From Claveliimonas acetigenes (GTDB lineage: Bacteria; Bacillota; Clostridia; Lachnospirales; Lachnospiraceae), in assembly GCF_025567385.1 (NCBI RefSeq), contig NZ_JAOQJU010000017.1, forward strand, positions 1 through 64,000: 64,000 bases of DNA, read 5' to 3'. Positions 45,230 through 53,873 of the stretch are shown one piece after another. The notes beneath the pieces are model-generated. The model searched no databases, was not told where the DNA came from, and was given only the letters and a program-made list of their open reading frames with translations. Position 1 is the first letter of the stretch. The number at the start of each line of letters is the position of its first letter. The position numbers and the translations under genes were made by a program.

Positions 45230-45661
45230 ATGACATTAACAATCAAATTATTACTCATTGCAGCTATCGTACTTGGAATCATTCTTCCATTCGGTTACTA
45301 TCTGATTGGGCAGAAGAACACTAAGCGTTACAAAAGAGCGCTTGGCGTCAACATTTTCTTCTATTTTGGCTGCTTCATTATCGCAGGCATCATGATGTTC
45401 GGCGGACATGTAGAAGCTGCTGACGCCGCTGCTTCCGCTGCTTCCAATGCAACAGGGTTCGGTTATCTTGCCGCTGCACTTTCAACCGGTTTATCTTGTG
45501 TAGGCGGCGGTATTGCCGTAGCGAGTGCCGCAAGCGCTGCTCTCGGAGCGATCAGCGAAGACTCCAGTGCACTCGGTAAATCCCTTATTTTCGTAGGTCT
45601 TGCAGAAGGTGTCTGCCTTTATGGTCTGATTATCTCCTTCATGATCATAGGTAGATTATAA
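45230..45661 (+). CDS. ntpK: V/A-type ATPase proteolipid subunit K
   Basis: 143 residues, four hydrophobic helices. The C-terminal hairpin GFGYLAAALSTGLSCVGGG...LIFVGLAEGVCLYGL is a normal rotor hairpin, with the ion-binding glutamate in LAEGV. The N-terminal half (LLLIAAIVLGIILPFGYYL...NIFFYFGCFIIAG in part) is a diverged hairpin without a membrane carboxylate and joined by an alanine-rich loop. So one ion site per four helices, as in NtpK. Strong AAGGAGG at 45213-45219. Confidence 0.92.
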   Translation: MTLTIKLLLIAAIVLGIILPFGYYLIGQKNTKRYKRALGVNIFFYFGCFIIAGIMMFGGHVEAADAAASAASNATGFGYLAAALSTGLSCVGGGIAVASAASAALGAISEDSSALGKSLIFVGLAEGVCLYGLIISFMIIGRL

Positions 45662-45662
45662 G

Positions 45663-45971
45663 ATGAAAATGTATTTAATCAGTGATAATGTCGATACTCT
45701 GACAGGAATGCGGCTTGCCGGCGTGGACGGCGTTGTCGTCCACGAACGTCCGGAGCTTCGGGAAGCACTGGAAACTGCCATGAATGACAGCTCCATCGGA
45801 ATTGTACTTCTGACAGAAAAATTCGGACGCGAATTTCCGGATTTGATTGACGAAATCAAGCTTGCCCGCAAAATGCCCCTCTTAATTGAGATTCCTGACA
45901 GACACGGAACCGGACGCAAGAAAGACTTTATCACTTCTTATGTAAATGAGGCAATCGGTCTGAAGCTCTAA
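45663..45971 (+). CDS. V/A-type ATPase subunit F
   Basis: 102 residues, normal for subunit F (NtpG), the regulatory part of the central rotor. Starts MKMYLISDNVDTLTGMRLAGV and shows the Rossmann-like pattern SIGIVLLTEKFGREFPDLI. One base separates it from the proteolipid gene. It is followed by a 63-nt spacer that holds a 14-bp repeat end (45992-46005). Confidence 0.92.
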   Translation: MKMYLISDNVDTLTGMRLAGVDGVVVHERPELREALETAMNDSSIGIVLLTEKFGREFPDLIDEIKLARKMPLLIEIPDRHGTGRKKDFITSYVNEAIGLKL

Positions 45972-45991
45972 GCCAAAGACCTTATGATTTG

Positions 45992-46005
45992 TTACCATTC
46001 ACAGC
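45992..46005 (+). repeat. Solo copy of a 14-bp repeat end inside the ATPase operon
   Basis: TTACCATTCACAGC, identical to the left end of the folded repeat at 53675-53688 and the inverse of its right end at 53853-53866. It is in the spacer between subunits F and E, with no matching right end nearby. Confidence 0.7.
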
Positions 46006-46034
46006 CCCAATTTGAAGAAAAGAAGGTGACCGAC

Positions 46035-46628
46035 TTGACGATAGAAGAAAAACTTGCACATCTGCAGACCGCCGCCATGGAGGAAGCAAGAGCCGAAGGC
46101 AGCGCCATTATCCGGCAGCATCAAAATGCCCTGGAGGAACTGTTCCGGGAGCACCGGGAAGAAGCCATCCGCCAGTCTGAAACGAGGATTAAAGCAGAAA
46201 CTACTAACGCAGAACAGCAAATCAACATGGCAGCATCCAAGGCACAGATTGAACTAAAACGTGAGCTTAGTAAGACACAGACCGACTTAAAGCAGCGCCT
46301 GTTTCAGGAAGTCGAACAATTGTTAAATGAATACATGCATACCGAAGATTACAAAAATCTCCTGGTATCTTATATTGAAAAGGCCGCCGCCTTTGCCGGC
46401 AGCGAGCCTATCACCATCTATATCAACCCGACGGACGAGAGTATAAAAGCCTACCTCGAAGAACACACCGGTCTGCTTCTTACCATAAGCAAAGAGGATT
46501 TTACCGGCGGTATCCGCGCCGTCATCCGTGGACGTAATATCCTGATTGATTATTCCTTCAAGGGTTCACTGGAAACTGCAAGGAGAAAATTCTTATTTGA
46601 AGGAGGTACGGGCAATGGAAAATACTAG
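46035..46628 (+). CDS. ntpE: V/A-type ATPase subunit E (peripheral stalk)
   Basis: 197 residues from TTG 46035: long charged helix (about 1-100) and a globular C-terminal domain with GGIRAVIRGRNILIDYSF, as in the vATP-synt_E family. TTG 46035 is chosen from GAAGG spacing; GTG 46026 and ATG 45984 are alternatives, but the latter would translate the 14-bp repeat end. Overlaps subunit A by 14 nt. Confidence 0.88.
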   Translation: MTIEEKLAHLQTAAMEEARAEGSAIIRQHQNALEELFREHREEAIRQSETRIKAETTNAEQQINMAASKAQIELKRELSKTQTDLKQRLFQEVEQLLNEYMHTEDYKNLLVSYIEKAAAFAGSEPITIYINPTDESIKAYLEEHTGLLLTISKEDFTGGIRAVIRGRNILIDYSFKGSLETARRKFLFEGGTGNGKY

Positions 46629-48387
46629 AACAGGTATTATTTACGGCATCAACGGGCCTGTAATCTATTTGAAAGGAAATCCCGGTTTTAAAATGTCCGA
46701 GATGGTATATGTCGGAGAACAGAAGCTGGTAGGCGAAGTTATTTCTTTGGATAAAGACAGAACGACCATTCAGGTATATGAAGAGACATCCGGACTCCGC
46801 CCGGGCGAAACTGTGGAAGCAACCGGCTCCGCCGTCTCCGTCACCCTGGCTCCCGGAATTTTAAATAACATTTTTGACGGAATTGAGCGCCCGCTGGAAC
46901 GCATTGCAGACAGCGGCGGTGCATTTATTACCCGGGGTGTCAGCGTAGATTCCCTAAACCGGGAGAAAAAATGGAAGACCCATCTCACTGTCAACGCAGG
47001 CGATCTGCTCCACGGCGGCGATATTTTCGCAGAAGTCCCTGAAACTCCTGCTATTATGCACAAATGTATGGTTCCGCCGGATTTGGAAGGCACAGTAACT
47101 TCCGCCGTTCCGGACGGGGACTACACCATCGATGAACCTCTGCTTACCCTGCAGCTTTCCGACGGAAGTACAAAAGAACTTACCATGACGCAGCGCTGGC
47201 CGATCCGTGTGGCAAGACCCACACATCACCGCTTCCCGGCAAGCGTACCACTGATTACCGGACAGCGTATCCTTGACACCATGTTCCCAATCGCCAAGGG
47301 TGGCACCGCCGCCATCCCCGGCGGTTTCGGAACCGGTAAAACCATGACACAGCACCAGATTGCAAAATGGTCTGATGCTGATATCATTATTTACATTGGC
47401 TGTGGTGAACGTGGAAATGAGATGACACAGGTTCTGGAAGAATTTTCCCAGCTTATAGACCCACGTTCCGGCAATCCCCTGATGGACAGAACAACGCTGA
47501 TTGCCAACACCTCTAACATGCCGGTAGCCGCCCGTGAGGCTTCTATTTACACCGGACTAACTTTGGCGGAATATTACCGTGACATGGGATACGATGTGGC
47601 AATCATGGCCGATTCCACCTCCCGCTGGGCAGAAGCTCTGCGTGAGCTCTCCGGCCGTCTGGAAGAAATGCCTGCTGAAGAAGGCTTTCCTGCTTATCTG
47701 GCGTCAAGGCTTTCTGCTTTCTATGAGCGCGCCGGAATGATGCACAACTTAAACGGAACCGACGGTTCCGTATCCATCATCGGAGCAGTCTCTCCACAGG
47801 GCGGCGATTTCTCCGAACCGGTAACCCAGAACACCAAGCGTTTCGTACGCTGCTTCTGGGGTCTGGATAAATCACTGGCATACTCCAGGCATTTCCCAGC
47901 TATTCACTGGCTCACCAGCTACAGTGAATACCTGAATGACTTAGGCGCCTGGTACAACGATCATGTATCTCCTAAATTCGTAGATTACCGGAACCGCCTG
48001 ATGGCGCTTCTGAACCAGGAAAGCAGCCTGATGGAAATCGTGAAACTAATCGGCGGCGACGTGCTTCCCGACGATCAGAAGCTGGTACTGGAAATTGCCA
48101 GAGTCATCCGTCTCGGCTTTCTGCAGCAGAATGCATTTCACAAGGATGATACCTGCGTATCCATGGAGAAACAGTTTAAAATGATGGACGTCATTCTCTA
48201 TCTTTATAAAACCTGCCGGAAGCTGGTGGCCATGGGAATGCCTATGTCCGTTCTAAAAGAAGAGAATATTTTTGAAAAGGTTATTGCCATCAAATACGAT
48301 GTACCTAACGATAACCTGCAGATGTTAGATATGTATAAAAAATATATTGATGATTTCGCACAGCGGGTCATGGATAAAAACGCATAA
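46615..48387 (+). CDS. ntpA: V/A-type ATPase catalytic subunit A
   Basis: 590 residues, the normal length. Catalytic nucleotide-binding subunit. P-loop GGFGTGKT near 236 (GPFGSGKT in many homologues; the proline is replaced by glycine), Walker B VAIMADSTSRWAEALRE near 330 and the catalytic glutamate in the GCGERGNEMTQ segment near 263. ATG 46615 follows AGGAGG. The non-homologous A-type insert lies between about 115 and 185. Confidence 0.97.
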   Translation: MENTRTGIIYGINGPVIYLKGNPGFKMSEMVYVGEQKLVGEVISLDKDRTTIQVYEETSGLRPGETVEATGSAVSVTLAPGILNNIFDGIERPLERIADSGGAFITRGVSVDSLNREKKWKTHLTVNAGDLLHGGDIFAEVPETPAIMHKCMVPPDLEGTVTSAVPDGDYTIDEPLLTLQLSDGSTKELTMTQRWPIRVARPTHHRFPASVPLITGQRILDTMFPIAKGGTAAIPGGFGTGKTMTQHQIAKWSDADIIIYIGCGERGNEMTQVLEEFSQLIDPRSGNPLMDRTTLIANTSNMPVAAREASIYTGLTLAEYYRDMGYDVAIMADSTSRWAEALRELSGRLEEMPAEEGFPAYLASRLSAFYERAGMMHNLNGTDGSVSIIGAVSPQGGDFSEPVTQNTKRFVRCFWGLDKSLAYSRHFPAIHWLTSYSEYLNDLGAWYNDHVSPKFVDYRNRLMALLNQESSLMEIVKLIGGDVLPDDQKLVLEIARVIRLGFLQQNAFHKDDTCVSMEKQFKMMDVILYLYKTCRKLVAMGMPMSVLKEENIFEKVIAIKYDVPNDNLQMLDMYKKYIDDFAQRVMDKNA

Positions 48388-48401
48388 AGGAGAGACCATT
48401 T

Positions 48402-49784
48402 ATGGCAATTGAATATCTTGGACTCAGTAATATCAATGGCCCTCTCGTTGTCCTTGAGGGCATTCAGGATGCCTTTTACGATGAAATCGTAGAATTTACC
48501 GTAGAAGGCAATACCAAGAAGCTGGGACGTATTATCGAGCTATACGAAGACAAAGCAATCATTCAGGTATTTGAAGGGACAGAAAATATGTCTCTCAACA
48601 ATACCCATACCAAATTAAGTGGACATCCGATGGAAATCGCCGTTGCTCCCGATATGCTGGGACGTACCTTTAACGGTATCGGCGAACCAATCGACGATCT
48701 GGGACCTATCTCTTCCACTGACCACAGAGATATTAACGGTCTCCCACTGAATCCAGTCCGCCGGGAATACCCACGTAACTATATCCGCACCGGTATTTCT
48801 GCTATTGACGGACTTACCACCTTAATCCGCGGACAGAAGCTTCCGATTTTTTCCGGAAACGGTCTGCCTCACGACCAGCTTGCCGCACAGATCGTCAAGC
48901 AGGCATCCTTAGGCGACGGCTCCAATGAGAAATTCGCCGTCGTATTCGGCGCTATGGGTGTCAAGCACGACGTTGCCGACTTCTTCCGCAAAACCTTTGA
49001 TGAAAGCGGTGTTGCCGACCATGTGTGTATGTTCCTCAATCTGGCAAATGACCCGGTAGTGGAACGTCTGATTACACCAAAGGTTGCCCTGACCGTTGCC
49101 GAATATCTGGCCTTTGAACAGAATATGCACATTCTGGTTATCCTGACCGACATGACCTCCTTTGCAGAGGCGATGCGTGAAGTCTCATCCTCCAAGGGCG
49201 AGATTCCATCCAGAAAAGGATACCCCGGATACTTATACAGCGAACTTGCAACCATCTATGAGCGCGCCGGCATCGTATCCGGATCGAATGGCTCCGTAAC
49301 ACAACTGCCGATCCTCACCATGCCAAATGATGATATTACTCACCCGATTCCTGACCTTACCGGATACATCACCGAAGGCCAGGTCGTACTGGACAGGAAC
49401 CTGCACGGCCAGGCTATCTACCCGCCGATCAGCATTCTGCCTTCCCTGTCCCGTCTGATGAAAGACGGAATCGGAAAAGGCTATACACGCGAAGATCACC
49501 AGGATCTCGCCAACCAGCTCTTTTCCGCCTACGCTAAAGTAGGAGAGGCAAGGAACCTCGCCTCAGTCATCGGAGAAGACGAACTGTCCCCCGTTGACAA
49601 ACAATATTTAAAATTCGGCAAAGAATTTGAAGAACGCTACATCGGCCAGGGGCGCACCGAAAACCGATCCATGATAGAAACCCTGGATCTAGGCTGGGAA
49701 CTACTCGCCCTGCTGCCAAAAGAAGAACTCGACCGAATCGACACAAAGATAATAGAAAAATACTATCCACGTGAAACGGACTAG
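48402..49784 (+). CDS. ntpB: V/A-type ATPase regulatory subunit B
   Basis: 460 residues, non-catalytic partner of subunit A; no P-loop, as expected. Landmarks: YIRTGISAIDGLTTLIRGQKLPIFS (in part), FAVVFGAMGVK near 182, VILTDMTSFAEAMREVSS near 247 and YLYSELATIYERAG. The last codons (PRETD and the stop) lie within the left arm of the folded element at 49767-49895, so the element may have supplied the end of the gene. Confidence 0.97.
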   Translation: MAIEYLGLSNINGPLVVLEGIQDAFYDEIVEFTVEGNTKKLGRIIELYEDKAIIQVFEGTENMSLNNTHTKLSGHPMEIAVAPDMLGRTFNGIGEPIDDLGPISSTDHRDINGLPLNPVRREYPRNYIRTGISAIDGLTTLIRGQKLPIFSGNGLPHDQLAAQIVKQASLGDGSNEKFAVVFGAMGVKHDVADFFRKTFDESGVADHVCMFLNLANDPVVERLITPKVALTVAEYLAFEQNMHILVILTDMTSFAEAMREVSSSKGEIPSRKGYPGYLYSELATIYERAGIVSGSNGSVTQLPILTMPNDDITHPIPDLTGYITEGQVVLDRNLHGQAIYPPISILPSLSRLMKDGIGKGYTREDHQDLANQLFSAYAKVGEARNLASVIGEDELSPVDKQYLKFGKEFEERYIGQGRTENRSMIETLDLGWELLALLPKEELDRIDTKIIEKYYPRETD

Positions 49785-49895
49785 ACGCGAAAGTTATCCC
49801 AGATGATGCTCGCATCAATCAGGGATAACTTTCATGTCTAGGCGTAACGTGACTTCAAGACCTCTGGTCTTGAAGTTCACGGCCGTTTCACGTGG
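49767..49895. repeat. Three-way-junction inverted-repeat element between ntpB and ntpD
   Basis: Outer stem CCACGTGAAACGG (49767-49779) / CCGTTTCACGTGG (49883-49895), 13 bp perfect. Inside are two hairpins: CTAGAC plus GAAAGTTATCCC (49781-49800) pairing with GGGATAACTTTC plus GTCTAG (49822-49841), capped by GATG-CTCG-CATC; and GTGACTTCAAGACC (49849-49862) pairing with GGTCTTGAAGTTCAC (49866-49880). GGCCGTTTCA recurs at 49933-49942 and ATCCACGTGAA at the start of ntpD. The rest of 49785-49962 holds nothing else I recognise. Confidence 0.85.
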
Positions 49896-49962
49896 ATTAA
49901 CATCACGGGTCACAGGTGCAACGTAACCGAAAGGCCGTTTCAAAATGTAAAGGGGGAACACT

Positions 49963-50586
49963 ATGGATCCACGTGAATTTCCAACAAAAGGAAACTTAAT
50001 ACTTGCGAAAAACTCCCTCGCTCTTGCAAAACAAGGCTATGACCTTATGGATAAGAAACGGAACATTCTTATCCGCGAGCTTATGGATCTGATTGATGAG
50101 GCAAAAGGCATCCAGGAACAGATAGACACCACATTTACCAAGGCTTACGCCTGCCTGCAGCGTGCAAATATCGAGCACGGAATCAGTAAAGTAGAAGAAC
50201 TTGCCTATACCGTTCCGATTGAGGACTCCATCCGCATTCAGACAAGAAGCATCATGGGAACAGAAATTCCCCACGTCAAATACGATGCGGCTCAGAACAA
50301 ACTTACCTATGCCCTCGGAACTACTCATGAGTCCATTGATATTGCCCGGGACGCATTCCGCGAGGTAAAAGACCTGACAATTAAATTGTCCATGGTAGAA
50401 AATGCTGCCTACCGTCTGGCAGCCAACATCAAGAAAACACAAAAACGTGCTAACGCACTGAAAAATATCACAATTCCAACCTACAGCGCTCTTGTCTATA
50501 ATATTACGAATGAACTGGAAGAAAAAGAGCGGGAAGAATTTACCAGACTAAAAGTAATAAAACGAATGAAAACCAAAAAAGGATAA
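49963..50586 (+). CDS. ntpD: V/A-type ATPase subunit D (central rotor shaft)
   Basis: 207 residues, long N- and C-terminal helices of the rotor shaft, normal length. Begins MDPREFPTKGNLILAKNSLALAK (in part PTKGNLILAKNSL) as is usual for the family. AAAGGGGG lies 8 nt upstream. Last gene of the operon, separated from ntpB by 178 nt that contain the folded element, whereas A, B and D are normally tightly packed. Confidence 0.95.
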   Translation: MDPREFPTKGNLILAKNSLALAKQGYDLMDKKRNILIRELMDLIDEAKGIQEQIDTTFTKAYACLQRANIEHGISKVEELAYTVPIEDSIRIQTRSIMGTEIPHVKYDAAQNKLTYALGTTHESIDIARDAFREVKDLTIKLSMVENAAYRLAANIKKTQKRANALKNITIPTYSALVYNITNELEEKEREEFTRLKVIKRMKTKKG

Positions 50587-50590
50587 TAAC

Positions 50591-50632
50591 AAAAAATCAC
50601 GGCAGCGAAGACGTTCTTCTGCCGTGATTTTT
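50591..50632. terminator. Bidirectional terminator after the ATPase operon
   Basis: AAAAAATCACGGCAG / CTGCCGTGATTTTT, 14-bp stem with a 13-nt loop and A/T runs on both sides, between convergent ntpD and the SLH gene. Confidence 0.9.
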
Positions 50633-50642
50633 CTATTAATAT

Positions 50643-51647
50643 TTACCTGTATGTCTCCGTAAAACGCATGATGACGGCAGCACATTCTGCACGGCTTGCT
50701 CCTCCTTGCGGATCCAGTCTTGTTCCATTATCTTTTCCCGTAATAATTCCATTGCCCACTGCCCACTGCATTGCTTCATAAGCAAATTCATTCACACTGG
50801 CTGCATCACTGAAGCTGCTAAAATCCACTTTCATACTGGTATCATATCCCATGTACTCTGCATAACGGTACAGCATAACTGCCATCTGTTCCCGGTTTAT
50901 ATTATCCGATACACCAAACAAGCCGCTGTTAGAATAACCTTTTACCACATCAATGCTGTTTGCCCAGAGAATTGCCTGTGTATACCACATTGCATCCGGA
51001 ACATCCGGGAATTTCTCTGCATATGTGATTTCCGGCATACCACTCATCCGATGCAGGATGACCGCAAACTGAGCACGGGCTAATGGCTGGGTCGGTCCGA
51101 ACTCATAATCATTGAGTCCCTTCATGATTCCCTCATCGTATACATCCATTACATAATAATAATACCAGTCTCTCGTATATACATCCGCAAACAATTTGTC
51201 TCCAATATTCCATGTTTGCAAATCAATAGTTGAAAATCCGCCTCCCTCTGCTGAAACCTCTCCGGTATTCCTATTAACAGTAACCATGCCTGCCAATGTA
51301 TTTGCAGCAAACATACTGGAGGTCGGCGGCACTCCCTGTGCCAAAAGCTCCTGCATTCTCTGGTCGGATATGGCAAATCGCAGAACAAACCGGTATTCTT
51401 TATTTGTTATCTTCGTCTCGCTGGGCGCTATCGTATAATCTCCATAATACGGCTTTTCCAGCTGATTTTTATAGTGTGCCTTCACAATCCGGGCTGCTTC
51501 TTCTACCGTCCAGGACATTTGCCCGCTTGTTTTTATGCTGTCTTCTGCCTTAACTTCTGATATTCCCCCTCCGATGTTACCCGGAAGCAAACCGGCTAAC
51601 AATACACACAGCAGTACTGCTGTGAATTTCTTATATCCACTCTTCAT
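50643..51647 (-). CDS. Secreted protein with three SLH domains
   Basis: 334 residues. Signal peptide to about 35, then a small N-terminal domain (about 45-160) of an unrecognised type starting SWTVEEAARIVKAHY, then three S-layer homology repeats: YYYYVMDVYDEGIMKG, YTQAILWANSIDVVKGY and EFAYEAMQWAVGNGIITG, each followed by the TRAQ/NREQ/SRAE segment (LARAQFAVILHRM, INREQMAVMLYRY, ASRAECAAVIMRF). SLH modules hold proteins to pyruvylated wall polymers. The N-terminal domain function is unknown. GGAGG lies upstream of ATG 51647; glgB ends 10 nt further on the same strand. Confidence 0.92.
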   Translation of the reverse strand: MKSGYKKFTAVLLCVLLAGLLPGNIGGGISEVKAEDSIKTSGQMSWTVEEAARIVKAHYKNQLEKPYYGDYTIAPSETKITNKEYRFVLRFAISDQRMQELLAQGVPPTSSMFAANTLAGMVTVNRNTGEVSAEGGGFSTIDLQTWNIGDKLFADVYTRDWYYYYVMDVYDEGIMKGLNDYEFGPTQPLARAQFAVILHRMSGMPEITYAEKFPDVPDAMWYTQAILWANSIDVVKGYSNSGLFGVSDNINREQMAVMLYRYAEYMGYDTSMKVDFSSFSDAASVNEFAYEAMQWAVGNGIITGKDNGTRLDPQGGASRAECAAVIMRFTETYR

Positions 51648-51656
51648 ACCTTCCTC

Positions 51657-53570
51657 CTAAAATTCAAATATAGCAACTCCGTATGGCGGCAGTTTATATG
51701 CAAAAGAATAGGGTCTTCCGTCACACTCCTTTTTCTCCGCCTTATATACTAACGGCCGTTCTTCTCCTTTTCCGCCATATTTCACGTCATCACTATTTAA
51801 AACCAGCTTATATTGCTTTCTCCTCGGCACGCCTACACGGTAATCATCCCTCGCCATCGGCGTAAAATTACATACAAACAACAGATTCTTCTTTCCATTC
51901 TTGGAATGCCGGATAAAGCTGTAAATGCTTCTGTCTTTATCGTCTGCATTCACCCATTCAAAGCCATCCCAAGAATTATCCTGTTCATACATCGCCTTGT
52001 TGCGTTTATAAAGATGCAGAAGATCTCTCACCCAATTCTGTATCTGTACATGCTCATCCTCTGCCAAAAGGAACCAGTCAAGCTCACGCGCTTCGCTCCA
52101 TTCCCGAAGCTGTGCAAATTCCTGTCCCATAAAAAGAAGCTTCTTACCGGAATGTCCCATCATAAAAGCATATCCGACTTTCAGGTTTGCATATTTATCA
52201 AAACCAAGTCCCGGCATCTTATTCAGCATAGAACACTTCAGATGCACCACCTCGTCATGAGAAAGCACAAGGATGTAGTGTTCGCTGTACGCATAACTCA
52301 TGGCAAAGGTCATATTATAATGAGCGCCTTTCCTGAAATATGGATCCAGCTTCATATATTCTGTAAAATCGTGCATCCATCCCATATTCCATTTCAGGCT
52401 GAATCCCAATCCGTCATCTTCCACAGCGCCGGTCACCTTCGGCCACGCCGTGGATTCCTCTGCAATCATAAGCGCCCCCGGATTCCGCCCAAGTACAACA
52501 GAATTCAGATGCTTGAAGAATCCTATCGCCTCCAGGTTCTTATTGCCGCCATATTCATTGGCAACCCATTCCCCGTCTTTTCTTCCATAGTCCAGATACA
52601 GAATAGATGCCACCGCATCTACACGCAAACCGTCTACATGGAATTCTTCAATCCAGAACAATGCATTGGAAATCAGAAAGTTTCGTACTTCATTTTTTCC
52701 AAAATCAAAGACCTTTGTTCCCCAGTCCGGATGCTCTCCCTTTCTCGGGTCCGCATACTCAAAAACAGGCGTCCCGTCAAAATCAGCCAGTCCGTGCGCA
52801 TCTTTCGGGAAATGTGCCGGTACCCAATCCAGAATAACGCCAATCTTATTCTTATGAAAATAGTTAATCATCCAGGCAAAATCTTCCGGCGTCCCATACC
52901 GGGAAGTGGGTGCGAAATACCCTGTAACCTGGTATCCCCAGGAACCATCAAAGGGATGCTCCGCGATTCCCATTAGCTCAATATGCGTATAACCCATATC
53001 TTTTATATATTTTACAGCTTCCCTGGCAAATTCTCTGTAATTATAAAATCCATCCGGCGTACCGTCATCATGCTTCTTCCAGGAACCGATATGCGCTTCA
53101 TAAACAGACATCGGCTGCTCTTTGTGATCCCAATTCTTTCTCTGCGCCATCCAGGCACTGTCAGACCATGTAATTCTGGAAAGATCCGTCACCCTTGATG
53201 CCGTTCCCGGACGCATCTCCGCATAATTTGCAAATGGATCTGCTTTAGAAATCCGGGCTCCGCTATACGTTTCAATAGAATACTTATACATTGCATTTTC
53301 CGGCACATCCGGAATAAAACAGGTATAAATTCCAAGCGGCTCCCCACGCTCCATTTCGTTCGCCGTCTCATCCCAGTTATTAAATTCTCCTATTACAGAA
53401 ACAGCCTTTGCATTCGGCGCCCATACTGCAAAATACACCCCTTCTGTATCCCCGTCTTTTACCTTGTGAGAACCTAATTTTTTATATATCTCATAGTGAT
53501 TTCCCTGCCCGAAGAGATAATGATCCAGTTCTCCGATTTCATATGCTTTAATTTTCTTCGCTTCAGCCAT
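51657..53570 (-). CDS. glgB: 1,4-alpha-glucan branching enzyme
   Basis: 637 residues. Makes alpha-1,6 branches in glycogen. N-terminal CBM48-like domain (about 20-125: GVYFAVWAPNAKAVSVIGEFN), GH13 barrel with DWVPAHFP, nucleophile Asp in GLRVDAVASILYLDYGR near 310, acid/base Glu in MIAEEST near 363 and the third acid in LVLSHDEVVH, then a C-terminal beta domain. ATG 53570 follows GAGGGTGG. No other glg gene is in the window. Confidence 0.96.
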   Translation of the reverse strand: MAEAKKIKAYEIGELDHYLFGQGNHYEIYKKLGSHKVKDGDTEGVYFAVWAPNAKAVSVIGEFNNWDETANEMERGEPLGIYTCFIPDVPENAMYKYSIETYSGARISKADPFANYAEMRPGTASRVTDLSRITWSDSAWMAQRKNWDHKEQPMSVYEAHIGSWKKHDDGTPDGFYNYREFAREAVKYIKDMGYTHIELMGIAEHPFDGSWGYQVTGYFAPTSRYGTPEDFAWMINYFHKNKIGVILDWVPAHFPKDAHGLADFDGTPVFEYADPRKGEHPDWGTKVFDFGKNEVRNFLISNALFWIEEFHVDGLRVDAVASILYLDYGRKDGEWVANEYGGNKNLEAIGFFKHLNSVVLGRNPGALMIAEESTAWPKVTGAVEDDGLGFSLKWNMGWMHDFTEYMKLDPYFRKGAHYNMTFAMSYAYSEHYILVLSHDEVVHLKCSMLNKMPGLGFDKYANLKVGYAFMMGHSGKKLLFMGQEFAQLREWSEARELDWFLLAEDEHVQIQNWVRDLLHLYKRNKAMYEQDNSWDGFEWVNADDKDRSIYSFIRHSKNGKKNLLFVCNFTPMARDDYRVGVPRRKQYKLVLNSDDVKYGGKGEERPLVYKAEKKECDGRPYSFAYKLPPYGVAIFEF

Positions 53571-53584
53571 AATTCCACCCTCTC

Positions 53585-53622
53585 GTGTCCAAATATATAC
53601 TCTAATTATACTTTATGGACAC
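53585..53622 (-). promoter_or_regulatory. glgB promoter framed by an inverted repeat
   Basis: TATAAT on the minus strand (53605-53610) between arms GTGTCCA (53585-53591) and TGGACAC (53616-53622). The -35 is weak. The repeat may be an operator or a leader hairpin. Confidence 0.5.
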
Positions 53623-53624
53623 AT

Positions 53625-53675
53625 AAAAATAAAGAGTTTTGACAGAAAATTGCTTTGCCAAAACTCTTTATTTTT
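53625..53675 (-). terminator. Strong terminator downstream of the TPR/AAA gene
   Basis: Perfect 17-bp stem AAAAATAAAGAGTTTTG (53625-53641) / CAAAACTCTTTATTTTT (53659-53675). It abuts the folded repeat that begins at 53675. Confidence 0.8.
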
Positions 53676-53866
53676 TACCATTCACAGCACCCCACCAGCA
53701 TGCGCACTCGTCGCATCTTCGATGCTCCAGTCCCGCTCCTGACGGAGCTAAGACTGCTTATACGGGTGGGTGACTGCTCCACAGGCCAGATTTGAAATCC
53801 AATATATCTTCTTACGTGCAAGCACGACGAATCCATATTAGATTTCAAATCGGCTGTGAATGGTAA
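53675..53866. repeat. 192-bp folded repeat with 14-bp terminal inverted repeats
   Basis: Ends TTACCATTCACAGC (53675-53688) and GCTGTGAATGGTAA (53853-53866) are perfect inverses. Inside: CACCC/GGGTG (53688-53692, 53768-53772) enclosing hairpins GCATC-TTC-GATGC (53713-53725) and CAGTC..GCTCC-TGAC-GGAGC..GACTG (53728-53756); and a long hairpin GATTTGAAATC..AATAT..CGTGC-AA-GCACG..ATATT..GATTTCAAATC (53789-53851). No open frame. It looks like a small palindromic or MITE-like element. One end recurs at 45992-46005. Confidence 0.85.
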
Positions 53867-53873
53867 CCTTTTT

